Notes: generated by a model not told the origin, from the sequence alone. Numbered from the stretch's first letter, positions 19,601-28,391 are shown. The stretch: DNA of 46,827 bases from Alphaproteobacteria bacterium (GCA_030682495.1 JAUXOC010000023.1:1-46827); one strand, 5' to 3'. Made by a program: numbers and translations.

Positions 19601-19694
19601 CGACCGCGAAACCATCCTGAAAATCGCGGGAGAAGTCGATATGTTCAAAGGCTTCCTCAAGGGCTATCAATCCCGCAGCGCCACCGGCGGCTGA
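16623..19694 (+). CDS. Large periplasmic AMIN-like / Pro-Ala-rich / TPR-like protein in flagellar operon
   Basis: 1023 aa; signal peptide, AMIN-like RVGVRLGAHADYTRVVVDFDRLVGYKVDN, Pro/Ala/Glu-rich linker, long helical repeat C-terminus; abuts motE-like stop. Confidence 0.75.
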   Translation: MKSHRPHKPSSLRRQLLTGAAMAAFLWLGSAAPAWAERVGVRLGAHADYTRVVVDFDRLVGYKVDNTNGRVTLTFDADADLAAASVQAGLVSGVTTGKAGGKTSTLSLDIPAGATVKHYRLMRKVVLDVFPARAAAKPAPPAAKPVKAETAAAAPPEPAAAPPEPAAPPAPENSTVPEPAQSEAPEISLPPAVIAAAPEPASEPAPASEPAQAQIATLLPQDIIVDETLTGPEAEEPRTPAEDSRTTLRFSSVAPLQLAVFVRGDYLWIVTEGSTGSAQTPEAQGPLAKLIGTPQISRFAGGTAYRYRLPPQTFVAVDKSNMVWEVTLASLPLQAPGREIVHVEFDSANGKAKLLAALKGSGRLLTLQDPDAGDTLHVIAVSLPSEKIDQGRRFSDVEIMPAFAGMVVRPLADGLRVTRINDYVIVTAPNGIRATPDAGPVLLTDAGSRMAGEYPRLFDFPNWRQGGIEHLSRNRRLLEQRAAAAPNDDIRNEALMNMALLYFANNFGQETLGVLRLIDMRSPALARNPNFIALRGAAAAMAGHYQDALQDLSHPAIQQHPEVNLWIGYAAAATEQWRMANRSFPPDNSLLVEYPPSISTPFTVYMAESALRLGRTDTAIRLLDTLDTWGSSTESHHRAAIAYLKGEAARQEGRKAEAIRIWRPVANGLDRLYHAKASLALANLELAENIIPLKEAIDRIDSLRFAWRGDGLEVQILHNLGQLKVQNGQYLEGLGDMRKAMTLADSLLGDTDVIRADMSRVISDIFIGGQAQNIAPLEAISIHSAYGSLMPTGTEGSVATLNFADFLIRVDLLEKAAELIDSQLRTGAAPSEKVPALGAKLAAVYLLDGRPAEALSAVQRSQRSDTAAPLEQERQMMRARALSQLNRTDDAITALAGFDTAEAKRLRADVLWRARRWIPAAQAIEALLPEGTPAALEEDIADMVVNAAVAYKLGGNSEGLGNLRRRFGTAIAATPQANAFGVVTRDGGGSALSDRETILKIAGEVDMFKGFLKGYQSRSATGG

Positions 19695-19738
19695 TTTTCT
19701 ATCGGCTATTTTATAACAAAATCAGCCCCGATACGGGT
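19689..19738 (+). terminator. Possible terminator structure after the fliL operon
   Basis: GGCTGATTTT...AAAATCAGCC 10-bp inverted repeat overlapping the stop codon, then CCCGATACGGGTTTTCTT. Confidence 0.5.
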
Positions 19739-19742
19739 TTTC

Positions 19743-19771
19743 TTGACATAATTTATGCACAGGCGTAAACT
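19743..19771 (+). promoter_or_regulatory. Candidate sigma70 promoter
   Basis: TTGACA-N17-TAAACT, about 140 bp upstream of the HEAT-like ORF. Confidence 0.5.
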
Positions 19772-19914
19772 TTTTTGAATTCGACGAGTCCGACCCGCAA
19801 AGCCTGCGCCGCCCCAGAGGCAGCCCCGCTTCGGGAAGACATCCGGCGGCCGCAGAATGCCGCATTGCCCCGAAAAATTATGATTTAAAGACCCAGTAAA
19901 AAGGTGTGTACCCT

Positions 19915-20988
19915 ATGTCCAATTCCGTATCCGAAACCACCCCGTCCACTGCCGCATTGCGCCCAAGCTTCGATATGGCCGCCACGGCGGCGCAGCCTTT
20001 CAACCTGCGCTGGACCGCCTACCGCGAGATCGCCAAGACCGGCGGCGCCGATGCGCCCGCGCTTCTGGCAGAAGCCCTTGCATCCGAAAAAGACAGCGGC
20101 ATCCGCTACATGACCGCAGGGCTGCTGCGCGATGTGGGCAGCCAGACACCCGCCACCGCCACAATTGCCGCACAGGCGATTGCAGGCGCACTGGGGTCCG
20201 AAAAAGACGCCTATGCCCGCCGCAGCATGGAACTCGCGCTGGCCGAACTTGCCGCCGCGCAACCGCAAACAACGGCGATTGCCGCGGCCGCGATTGCCAG
20301 CGGGTTGAAGACCTCTGCCGATACGCTGACGCGCTGTCTGCAAGCTGGTCAGCTGACCGATTTCTGCGCGGCTGTGCCCGCCACCGGTGCGCAGATTTTG
20401 CCCGCCGTCGCCGCTGCTTTTACGGCTGAAAAAGACAAACTGGCCGCGCATCATCTGTCGCGCACGCTGGTGACCATCGCGGCAGACAGCACACAGCGCC
20501 AGCACGTGATTGCCACATTGATGCACGCCCTGACAACTGCACCATCGCAGGAAAATCCGGTTGAAAAAACCTTTGCCGCCGCCCATGCACTGCACCGCAT
20601 TGCCGAGCAATCGCCGCAGAGCGTTTCTTTTGCACTGGCTTTTGCACTGGGAAAACCCGGGCAAGGTGACAACGCGCGCCGCCTCTGCATCCTCGGCCTT
20701 GGCGCTTTTGCACAAACGGATAAAGACTGTGCAAAAATTGCAGCGAAAGCCTTGTTCAAAGCACTCCCGGGCGAAACCGAACCGCTCAACCGCCGTCATA
20801 TCGTCGAGGGGATCATGAACGCCGTTCATAGCGGTCTCAGCTCTCAATCAGCAGGCAGCGGGCTTTATGCGCACCTGAACGCGCGTGAACGTGACCGCGA
20901 AACGCGCGACAATATCACCCGCGCACTGCGCAGCCTCGGCCATAAAACGCCGGCGGTGCCGATGAGCATACCGGGGCCGAAGCTTTAA
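19915..20988 (+). CDS. HEAT-like alpha-helical repeat protein, function unknown
   Basis: About 357 aa; recurring helical pairs (GGADAPALLAEALASEKDSGIRYMTAGLLRDVGSQTP / IAAQAIAGALGSEKDAYARRSMELALAELAAAQP); ATG 19915 or 19906. Confidence 0.65.
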   Translation: MSNSVSETTPSTAALRPSFDMAATAAQPFNLRWTAYREIAKTGGADAPALLAEALASEKDSGIRYMTAGLLRDVGSQTPATATIAAQAIAGALGSEKDAYARRSMELALAELAAAQPQTTAIAAAAIASGLKTSADTLTRCLQAGQLTDFCAAVPATGAQILPAVAAAFTAEKDKLAAHHLSRTLVTIAADSTQRQHVIATLMHALTTAPSQENPVEKTFAAAHALHRIAEQSPQSVSFALAFALGKPGQGDNARRLCILGLGAFAQTDKDCAKIAAKALFKALPGETEPLNRRHIVEGIMNAVHSGLSSQSAGSGLYAHLNARERDRETRDNITRALRSLGHKTPAVPMSIPGPKL

Positions 20989-21009
20989 GCTTTAAACAAA
21001 AATTGAAAA

Positions 21010-21369
21010 TCAGCCCTGCGCGGTGATTTGCGCGGGTGCTGCTTGCGCGGCACTGGCGGCTGCATCGCGATCCTTGCGTGCCGTTTCTTCCGCGTGGAGT
21101 TTTTCCAGCTCTTTTTCCAGCCGCGCCGCTTTGCGGCTTTCCTGCCAGAAACGGAAGCGGGCTTTTTGATGCAGAAGCCAGACAAACAGCGCGCCCAGAA
21201 AAAACCCGCCGCCCAAAAGCCCGAGCGCGATCTGCCATAGCGGCAAGGTCAGGGCAAAGACATCGTCATCAGGCAGCAGATGCAGCGTGACCGCCGCGCT
21301 GTTGGACAGCACCAGCAGCACGGCAAAAACCGTGATCGGCAAGGTAATGATAAGCGTTAGATATTGCAT
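21010..21369 (-). CDS. LapA-domain (DUF1049) inner membrane protein
   Basis: Two TM segments, LVLSNSAAVTLHLLPDDDVFALTLPLWQIALGLLGGGFFLGAL; downstream of ihfB, a common proteobacterial pairing. Confidence 0.82.
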   Translation of the reverse strand: MQYLTLIITLPITVFAVLLVLSNSAAVTLHLLPDDDVFALTLPLWQIALGLLGGGFFLGALFVWLLHQKARFRFWQESRKAARLEKELEKLHAEETARKDRDAAASAAQAAPAQITAQG

Positions 21370-21426
21370 GGAGCACACTCCCTGCGCGGCAAAATCCGGT
21401 CAGGCGTCAAAGCGATGCCGCGTGAT

Positions 21427-21741
21427 TTAGTTGAAATCGTCGTCGCCGGAGACATCGGAAGAAATGCCGTTGAGACGTTCGTGCATTTTTTTGCCGATTT
21501 TGAAGAACGGGACGCGTTTGTTGTCGACCTGTACGGTTTCGCCGGTGCGCGGGTTGCGGCCGACGCGAGCCTTGCGCTGCTTGACCGAGAAAGCGCCGAA
21601 GCCGCGCAGCTCGACGCGCGCGCCGGAAGCCAGGGCTTTGGTGATTTCTTCAAAAATCGTATCGACAATCTGCTCCGCATGGCTTTGATACAGATGCGGA
21701 TTCAGTTCGGCGAGCTTGAGAATCAATTCTGACTTTGTCAT
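21427..21741 (-). CDS. ihfB: Integration host factor subunit beta
   Basis: [72 protein letters not shown]. Confidence 0.95.
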   Translation of the reverse strand: MTKSELILKLAELNPHLYQSHAEQIVDTIFEEITKALASGARVELRGFGAFSVKQRKARVGRNPRTGETVQVDNKRVPFFKIGKKMHERLNGISSDVSGDDDFN

Positions 21742-22095
21742 GGCGGCCTCAATATTCCTTACAGAGGTTCCGGGCAAGGGTATCCGGACGTTTTTCAGTA
21801 TTTCAAGAGCTTACATCATCAAGGTTGCCAAGTTTCATTTCCGGCGTCAAGGAAAAAACCTTTGAAATCAAATGAATAAAAGATTAACGCGGTAAAACCG
21901 CCGGTCCGCCCTGCCCAAAATTCCGCCGAAGGCCTTTAAAACGGCCATTTTCTGTGTACCGCGCCCCTCCGGCGCACCGGAGGAAATCGCGTAAAAACAA
22001 CCCCTTGCCACTGTATAACGGGCAAATATTTTTGACATAATTTTTGAAAAAGCCGCCGCACCCTGCAGATTCGCGCCGCGAATCCGTTGCGGCGG

Positions 22096-22710
22096 TCAGG
22101 TGCCGAAGCGCTTTTGTCGCGGGGCGGGTTCAGGCGTATAAGCTGCCACATGCCGGCGAAGCGCCGCGCGGTGGAAAGACTCTGTCAGTTCCCGATAATG
22201 TTTAAAAAGCCTGTGATCTTTGTCGGCCAGCATCTCTTTCGCATAGCGGTCAGAAACTTCCGTGCAGCGCTGTTTCAATGCGTCGGTGATAATATCGATG
22301 GTTTCAATATCCATGCTGACGGATTTGATCGCTGCCGCATCGCCCACTCTGTGATCGTCCAGCATGCGTTTGATCAAGACTGTGGGCGTATAGCCTGTCA
22401 ACACCGTGGTCAGCACCGCAACGGTGCCACTAACCGGCTCGAGCAACAAAAGCCCCGCCACCAACGGCGTATTCATGCCAAAGGCCGTCCAGAAACGCTT
22501 GCTGTCGGCCTTTTGCCGCGTCCGGGCGAAGATATTCGCACGAAGGTCTTCCAGATCTTCTTTAACACAGATCAGCGCAAAATAAGTATCGGCCGCGCTT
22601 TGCGGCTGCAGGGGTTTTGTCAGCGCCGCATCGGCAGCCGCCAGCAAGCTGCGCTGCATCTGCGCGAGCTTCTGGTCTGCCGATAGTTTTTTGCCGTGCC
22701 CCGAAGCCAT
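22096..22710 (-). CDS. Hypothetical protein
   Basis: About 204 aa with one central hydrophobic hairpin (MNTPLVAGLLLLEPVSGTVAVLTTVLTG); no family recognised. Confidence 0.6.
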   Translation of the reverse strand: MASGHGKKLSADQKLAQMQRSLLAAADAALTKPLQPQSAADTYFALICVKEDLEDLRANIFARTRQKADSKRFWTAFGMNTPLVAGLLLLEPVSGTVAVLTTVLTGYTPTVLIKRMLDDHRVGDAAAIKSVSMDIETIDIITDALKQRCTEVSDRYAKEMLADKDHRLFKHYRELTESFHRAALRRHVAAYTPEPAPRQKRFGT

Positions 22711-22894
22711 GATTTCTATCTTTCGCACATCGTAAATGAATACGCCCTTTTTAGACAGGCGTGAAGTTTATGTCAATCCGGGCATGCGTCTGCTGCGCCA
22801 CAAGAAATTAAACGTCTGAAAATCGGTTGATATCGATATTTTATTTCTATACGGTGGTTAAAATTATCATTTTATTGAATGCAGGACAGCAGGT

Positions 22895-23638
22895 ATGACA
22901 TCCCCCGCCCTTGCCCGACCGAACGAGACCGCCGCTGTGCGCAAGCCGCCGCGCGGATCGTTGATGCGGCGTTTTGCGCGGGCGGCGGCCAAGGTTGTGA
23001 TCACCGTGCTGGCCGTGGCAACACTTGCTTATGGCGGTTATCTGCATACGCAATATGCCGGCAAAGGCGCACCGCTGACGCCCGCCGAGACCGAATTGGT
23101 CGAAGGTATTTTTGGCGATGAAATCGACGCCTCCAAAATCCGCAAGCATTTCCGTGAAACCTCTATCGCGCACCGTTTTGCACCCAAGACCGTCGCGGGC
23201 ATGGTTTTGCCGCCGCTGAGCCATATTGATTTTTACGGTGAGAAAAACCAGAGCGCCGATTACGCGCAGGACAGCGCCGCAATGACCGATCTGTTTATGC
23301 ACGAAGTTACCCATGTCTGGCAAAACCAGAACTGGCGCTGGAGCCTGCACCACCTCGATAAAGTGCGCAAATATGACTACGCGCTGAGCGAGACATCGCG
23401 CTTTGACAATTTCGCGCTGGAGCAAAAAGCCGAAATTATCGGCGATTACACGCGTATCTGGCTGCACCCGCAAGGCAAAGTACAAAGCGGCAAGGAGCCA
23501 AGCGCCGAAGACATTCTGCTGCGCACCATCGTCGAAGCGCGTTTCCCGCGCGCGCAGCAAACCCGCGCCGCCCTGCCGCCACCGGCAAAGCCCGCGCCGC
23601 AAAAAAACGCTGCTGCGCCGAAGATGCCGAACAGCTAA
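22895..23638 (+). CDS. Membrane-anchored HExxH (HEVTHVWQ) putative metallopeptidase-like protein
   Basis: 247 aa; N-terminal TM; MTDLFMHEVTHVWQNQNW, downstream NFALEQKAEIIGDY. Confidence 0.6.
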   Translation: MTSPALARPNETAAVRKPPRGSLMRRFARAAAKVVITVLAVATLAYGGYLHTQYAGKGAPLTPAETELVEGIFGDEIDASKIRKHFRETSIAHRFAPKTVAGMVLPPLSHIDFYGEKNQSADYAQDSAAMTDLFMHEVTHVWQNQNWRWSLHHLDKVRKYDYALSETSRFDNFALEQKAEIIGDYTRIWLHPQGKVQSGKEPSAEDILLRTIVEARFPRAQQTRAALPPPAKPAPQKNAAAPKMPNS

Positions 23639-24357
23639 AACGGATAATTGGAATAAACAGTATGCAGCGATTTGTCGCGTGCGAGGCTGACGGGGGTCAC
23701 AATATCCAGTGTCCCGATCACAGACAGGCAATCATCGGCATCTTTGGCCGCGCCGTCTTTGCAGTGCGGGTGGCGCGCCCAGCGCTCGCCGATCAATCTG
23801 CGCACAGGCGCCGATGTCAGATGCAGGTCCCGCAGTTTTTGCACCCGCCCCAGCGTCACGCCCCCCGCCGCGAAGGCGTCATGTACCAGCTCGCTGCAAT
23901 AAAAAGCGTCATGGCCGGGCGCAAAGAAAATGTCATAAGGCTTGCCGAAATGCGCTTCGCCAAAGCGTGCAGCGGCAGAGAACTGCGCAGGCTCTAGCGC
24001 TTCCGGCCGCATCACCAGCAACCGCCCGCCGTACCCTTCGCCGATCCAGTCTGTCAGCGGCATTTCGCCTGTCATGCTGCTGGCTTCGATCACATAGGGA
24101 ACATCTGCCCGATGACGGATAAAACCGACATGGGTCAGCAGACTTTGCGTTGCCAGCCCCACGGCCAGTGACTGGCGCGACGTGCTGGTATTGAAAACAA
24201 CATCACCATCCCTGAGCGGCGGCAGCCGCGCCGTATCCGCCCATGATGTCCAAAGCCAGAGATAGACAGCAAAGACCATCAGCAGCGGCGCAAGCAAAAC
24301 CGCCGCCCAGAGCATTCTCCGGCGGCGGTTTTTGTTTTGCGGGGCGGCGTCTGTCAT
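23635..24357 (-). CDS. YiiX/YebB-like NlpC/P60-type cysteine hydrolase, membrane anchored
   Basis: 240 aa; DGDVVFNTSTSRQSLAVGLATQSLLTHVGFI ... PYVIEAS ... KPYDIFFAPGHDAFYCSELVHDAF. Confidence 0.75.
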   Translation of the reverse strand: MTDAAPQNKNRRRRMLWAAVLLAPLLMVFAVYLWLWTSWADTARLPPLRDGDVVFNTSTSRQSLAVGLATQSLLTHVGFIRHRADVPYVIEASSMTGEMPLTDWIGEGYGGRLLVMRPEALEPAQFSAAARFGEAHFGKPYDIFFAPGHDAFYCSELVHDAFAAGGVTLGRVQKLRDLHLTSAPVRRLIGERWARHPHCKDGAAKDADDCLSVIGTLDIVTPVSLARDKSLHTVYSNYPF

Positions 24358-24373
24358 GACGGCGCGGCCTGTA

Positions 24374-24997
24374 TTAATAATTCGGTTTGATTTTCTTGAC
24401 GGGCAGGTCGGCGGCGATGGGTTCGTCGTCGATCATTTCAATCATGCCGTTTTCGGTCATCGAGAAGCGCGCGGCGAAAAGCGCATTGCCGTAGAGAACC
24501 ATGGCGCTGGCTTCGAGCGCACCTTCGCCTGTCGCGCCTTCAAAAGCGGCGGGGCGGACAGCGTCTTCAATCACTTTGCGCATGCCTTCTTCCAGTTTGG
24601 TCTGGTCGATGGCGGCGTGGTTGACGTCTTCGACAATCAGGAAGGGACCTTCATCGCCGTGGACGAAATAGCAGAAGAAGCGCAGGTAATCGAGCACCGT
24701 GGCTTCGGTCACTTTGATCGGGTCGGCTTCGTTCGCGTCATGGATCGGCGCGGAAGAACCGTCGAGCAAGAACATACGGCCTTGTTTGGCGAGAAACCAG
24801 AAAGGCCCTGTCCCCGCAGGCCATGCCGTGTCGTCAACGCGCACAAGACCGATGGTGGTATAAAACGGGAGCTGGCACCAGCCCACCGTTGCCGTAGCGG
24901 CAGCGGCGTTATGCGTCCCCTGAATCGGGTTGACGAGCTTGAGAAACGGTTCAAGCTGCGCGCCATCGACTTTTTGCCAGTTGTACTGATCGAACAT
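24374..24997 (-). CDS. Conserved hypothetical protein
   Basis: About 207 aa from ATG 24997 with good RBS (AGGCAGAAGAGC); GTG 25051 also possible. Confidence 0.7.
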   Translation of the reverse strand: MFDQYNWQKVDGAQLEPFLKLVNPIQGTHNAAAATATVGWCQLPFYTTIGLVRVDDTAWPAGTGPFWFLAKQGRMFLLDGSSAPIHDANEADPIKVTEATVLDYLRFFCYFVHGDEGPFLIVEDVNHAAIDQTKLEEGMRKVIEDAVRPAAFEGATGEGALEASAMVLYGNALFAARFSMTENGMIEMIDDEPIAADLPVKKIKPNY

Positions 24998-25115
24998 GCT
25001 CTTCTGCCTTTCCAGAAACAATTCTTCAGAATCCGACCCGAATGTTGTCACGTCTCGGCGCGGATTGCAAGTGGCAAAGATTTCAAGGGTTTGAAATCAA
25101 AACCGGATATGCCTT

Positions 25116-26297
25116 TTATGCCGCAGTCTTCAGCCCGCCGAAGAGCCGGTCGAGGAAATGCTCACATTTCAACAGCTGTTCCTGCGCGATAAATTCGTTG
25201 GGTTTATGCGCCTGTGCGATAGAGCCGGGGCCGCAAACCACGGTCGGCACGCCCTTGCCGTGAAAGATGCCGGCTTCGGTGGCGAAGCTGACCTTCGCCG
25301 TCTCGTTCGCGCCCGTCAGCTGCAAAACCAGATCGACCATCGGGTGGTCGTTCGCGATATCGAAAGCCTGCACCTTGGCGGCGGCGCGGAATTCAAACCC
25401 CGTCTTGGGGTCGATGTCTTTCATCCGCGGCTCCAGCGTCTTGAAAGCATACTGGCGGATTTCTTCGGCGAGCCCTTCCGGGTCAACCTCGGGGATATTG
25501 CGGATCTCGAACGAAAAATCGCAGCGGTTCGGCACAATATTCAGCGCCGTACCGCCCTGCATGATGCCGGTATGCAGCGTGGTAAAGGGCGGATCAAAGG
25601 CTTTGTTAAAAGGCCCCTCGCTTTGCATCCGCCGCGCGATGGATTTGATATGCGCGACCAGCTCTGCTGCCGCTTCGACCGCGTTCACGGCATAGGGCGC
25701 AAGGGAAGAGTGCGATTCTTTGCCATGCACCGTGCAGTCATAATCGCAGATGCCTTTGTGGCCGGTGATGGGTTTCATCAGCGTGGGTTCGCCGACAACA
25801 CAAAGCTGCGGTTTGACCGGCAGCGCCGCAATCGTGTCGGCCAGACTATGCGCACCAAGGCAACCCAGTTCTTCGTCATAGGAAAAAGCGAAATGCACGG
25901 GCGCGGCAAGTTTCCCCGCCTTGTGCCGCGCGACGATTTCCGGCAGCTTGGCCAGCGCCACGGCGATAAAGCCTTTCATGTCGCACGTGCCGCGCGCATA
26001 CAAAAGCCCGTCATGTTCGCGCAGTTCAAACGGGTCGCTGTCCCAGGCCTGTCCTTCGACCGGCACGACATCGGTATGCCCCGACAACACCACGCCCGCC
26101 TTGTCTGCATCGCCGATGATGGCGTGCAGGTTGGCTTTGTTTTTGGTATCGTCGTGAATGAGGCTGGAGGCGATGCCGTAGCTTTCGAGATAGTCCTGCA
26201 CCCAGTGGATAAGCGCGAGGTTCGATTTGGCGCTGATGGTGTCAAAGCTGACCAGACGGGCGAGCATTTGCTGGCTGGTAAAGGTGGTCTGGGTCAT
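25116..26297 (-). CDS. argE: Acetylornithine deacetylase (M20 family)
   Basis: 393 aa; LSGHTDVVPVEGQAWDSDPFELREHDGLLYARGTCDMKGFIA, SYDEELGCLGA, FATEAGIFHGKGVPTVVCGPGSIAQAHKPNEFI. Confidence 0.93.
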   Translation of the reverse strand: MTQTTFTSQQMLARLVSFDTISAKSNLALIHWVQDYLESYGIASSLIHDDTKNKANLHAIIGDADKAGVVLSGHTDVVPVEGQAWDSDPFELREHDGLLYARGTCDMKGFIAVALAKLPEIVARHKAGKLAAPVHFAFSYDEELGCLGAHSLADTIAALPVKPQLCVVGEPTLMKPITGHKGICDYDCTVHGKESHSSLAPYAVNAVEAAAELVAHIKSIARRMQSEGPFNKAFDPPFTTLHTGIMQGGTALNIVPNRCDFSFEIRNIPEVDPEGLAEEIRQYAFKTLEPRMKDIDPKTGFEFRAAAKVQAFDIANDHPMVDLVLQLTGANETAKVSFATEAGIFHGKGVPTVVCGPGSIAQAHKPNEFIAQEQLLKCEHFLDRLFGGLKTAA

Positions 26298-26436
26298 GGC
26301 ACGCGCCCCTTTCGGATAAATCGCCTCTTACAGGCGAGATCGATTACGCCACATTATCACAGAAAAATAGGTTTAACACATTGTTTTTTATACGTGTTTT
26401 GCGAAATGCTGCACCTCCATTTTTCCCATAACTTGG

Positions 26437-26465
26437 TTGACATAGAGCTGCAGGAATGCTAAAAG
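26437..26465 (+). promoter_or_regulatory. Candidate sigma70 promoter
   Basis: TTGACA-N17-TAAAAG, about 70 bp upstream of the 26532 ATG. Confidence 0.4.
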
Positions 26466-26531
26466 AATCCAGCAAAAAGCATTTCAAAAACAATAAATAA
26501 GATTCCCCCGCGCCGAGGAGCTGTGACGACA

Positions 26532-27821
26532 ATGACCGATTTCCGCGATTCAGGACTGCCCAACAACCCGACAATGTTCAAGGCCTTCACCACCTATCGC
26601 CAGAACATGGAGAATCTTCCGGAGCCGGTGCGCGCCGACGATGCCCCCTTGAAAGTCGCGCAGGTCATCAGCCAGTACACGGATAAAAACGAACCGGTCA
26701 TGCTGGCGCTGCTTGGACTGATGCCGCAGGAAACCTGGGGCGTGGTCAAAAAACGCTTCGGCGCCGATCTGGCCGAAAACCTTGCCGAAAGCCGTCTGCA
26801 TGTCGCCACAGGCTATGCCTATCTGGCCGATGCAAGCCCCGCCGTCAAACAGCTGACCATGGCCGGTGCCATCACCGCCTTTGACCGCATCGAAAAAGCC
26901 GCCGAAGAAATGGACGGCCACATCCGCACGATCAAAATGAGCGGACAGGCGCCGATGGGCTTTGGCGCACCGCCGATCCTGCTGCCGGATACCTATGCGA
27001 AAATCGGCCGCGCCTGCGATGGCACCTCGGACGCGCCGGGGCTGGAAGCGCTCTATGCTGAGAAATTCGACGCCATGAAGCGCGCACAGACCGCGATGAT
27101 CGAGCAAATGGCCGACGTCGGCATTTTCATTAAAGGCCTGCCCCCCGGGCTTGCGCCCGCAGAAATGCGCTACCCCGCCTTTGAAGAAACCGGTTTGATG
27201 GACACGCCGAAAATTCGCACGGCCTATGAACTTTTGACGCAGCACACGCGCGTCCTGCCCGAAGATTTTGAAGGCGCGCTTTATGTCGGCAAGCTGCTCA
27301 GCACCGTTTCAACAACGAAAAACCCGACCGCCATCGCCGCCGCGCTGGTCGATGTCGGCATCCGCCAAATAACCTCTTATGACGGCGCTTTCCTGCAAAA
27401 GAAACTGGACTGGGATGTGCTGGAGGTTTTGAGTATCGCCACGGTCTACCAAATCAGCCACCCGCAGCAAGTGCTGGGCGCGCCCATCGAATTCCGCCAG
27501 ATCGCGGTTGCCAATGCCGTGGCCGTGATGGACGATGCGCTGAAGGGCGGCGCGGATTTCATGAAGGCCATCGCTGAGCACCCCGAATATCCGAAAAGCC
27601 TGATCATGGAAAACATGGGGCAGCTCAAACGCCTCAGCATCATGTCACAGCAGCTTTTTGCGCCTGCGCTCGGCCGCACCGATATGCCGGAGCTGGACCG
27701 TCTTTTTGCCGACAAGCTGAAAGAGCTGAACCGTTTTATCGATCAGCACCTGCCGCGTCAGGAGCCGCCCGCACCGAAGCCTTCTTCGCCGAAGCCGAAG
27801 AACGACGGGCCGCAACCCTAA
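26532..27821 (+). CDS. Hypothetical; possible duplicated degenerate HD-like (RelA/SpoT hydrolase-like) protein
   Basis: About 429 aa; two internally similar segments that read like the RelA/SpoT HD domain without HD residues (see finding). Confidence 0.65.
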   Translation: MTDFRDSGLPNNPTMFKAFTTYRQNMENLPEPVRADDAPLKVAQVISQYTDKNEPVMLALLGLMPQETWGVVKKRFGADLAENLAESRLHVATGYAYLADASPAVKQLTMAGAITAFDRIEKAAEEMDGHIRTIKMSGQAPMGFGAPPILLPDTYAKIGRACDGTSDAPGLEALYAEKFDAMKRAQTAMIEQMADVGIFIKGLPPGLAPAEMRYPAFEETGLMDTPKIRTAYELLTQHTRVLPEDFEGALYVGKLLSTVSTTKNPTAIAAALVDVGIRQITSYDGAFLQKKLDWDVLEVLSIATVYQISHPQQVLGAPIEFRQIAVANAVAVMDDALKGGADFMKAIAEHPEYPKSLIMENMGQLKRLSIMSQQLFAPALGRTDMPELDRLFADKLKELNRFIDQHLPRQEPPAPKPSSPKPKNDGPQP

Positions 27822-27830
27822 ACGCTGAAC

Positions 27831-28391
27831 CTAAAGTTTCAAAAGCCGCGCGCGGTCATAGGCGCAGCTGATCGTACCGCCGCGCACGGCGTCGGGAATA
27901 TCAAACGTGCGTTTGACGCCCGCTTGCAGATCATCTTCGAGCATGTAAAGGCTGGCGCAAATGATGCGCTGGTCGGGCGGGCCACTGCGTACAGGACAGA
28001 ACAGTATCTTCTGCCCTGCATTGTCGAGAACGCCTTGAAACATCATACTGTCACCGCTTCGGCTCCGGCGCAGGGCAACATTGACGCGCTGTTCATCGCG
28101 CAGCGTAAAGCGCGTTTCTTCAAAATCGTACCAGCCGCGCGTGAAACGCGCCGCGCCATGCCCGACAACGCAATTGACCGCACCGCTGCCCGGCTGCGCA
28201 GCAGGCACGGCCTGTGCGGCCATCGGATCATCCACGCGCGCAAAGCCGCCACCGGACGACGATGGCCATGACGGCGCAGGCAGACCCAGCGTTTCGCAAG
28301 ATGTCAGGAAAAAGCACAGCAAAACCGGCAGGATCAAGCGACAGAGGTGCGCTGCGCGGCGATGCGGAAGAGAGGCGAGCGTTTGATTCAT
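27831..28391 (-). CDS. Putative lipoprotein, function unknown
   Basis: 186 aa; signal peptide and lipobox VLLCFFLTSC. Confidence 0.65.
   Translation of the reverse strand: MNQTLASLPHRRAAHLCRLILPVLLCFFLTSCETLGLPAPSWPSSSGGGFARVDDPMAAQAVPAAQPGSGAVNCVVGHGAARFTRGWYDFEETRFTLRDEQRVNVALRRSRSGDSMMFQGVLDNAGQKILFCPVRSGPPDQRIICASLYMLEDDLQAGVKRTFDIPDAVRGGTISCAYDRARLLKL

Noticed and set aside
22032-22037. TTGACA on + strand as promoter
   Set aside because: No acceptable -10 at 16-18 bp and the next gene is on the opposite strand.
25079-25098. GATTTCAAGGGTTTGAAATC inverted repeat downstream of argE
   Set aside because: AT-rich 8-bp stem with no clear T-run; too weak to call a terminator.
25158-26462. 434-aa + strand ORF, longer than the opposing gene
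   Set aside because: Exactly antisense to argE, which has clear M20 motifs; low-complexity His/Arg/Gly composition typical of shadow ORFs in GC-rich DNA.
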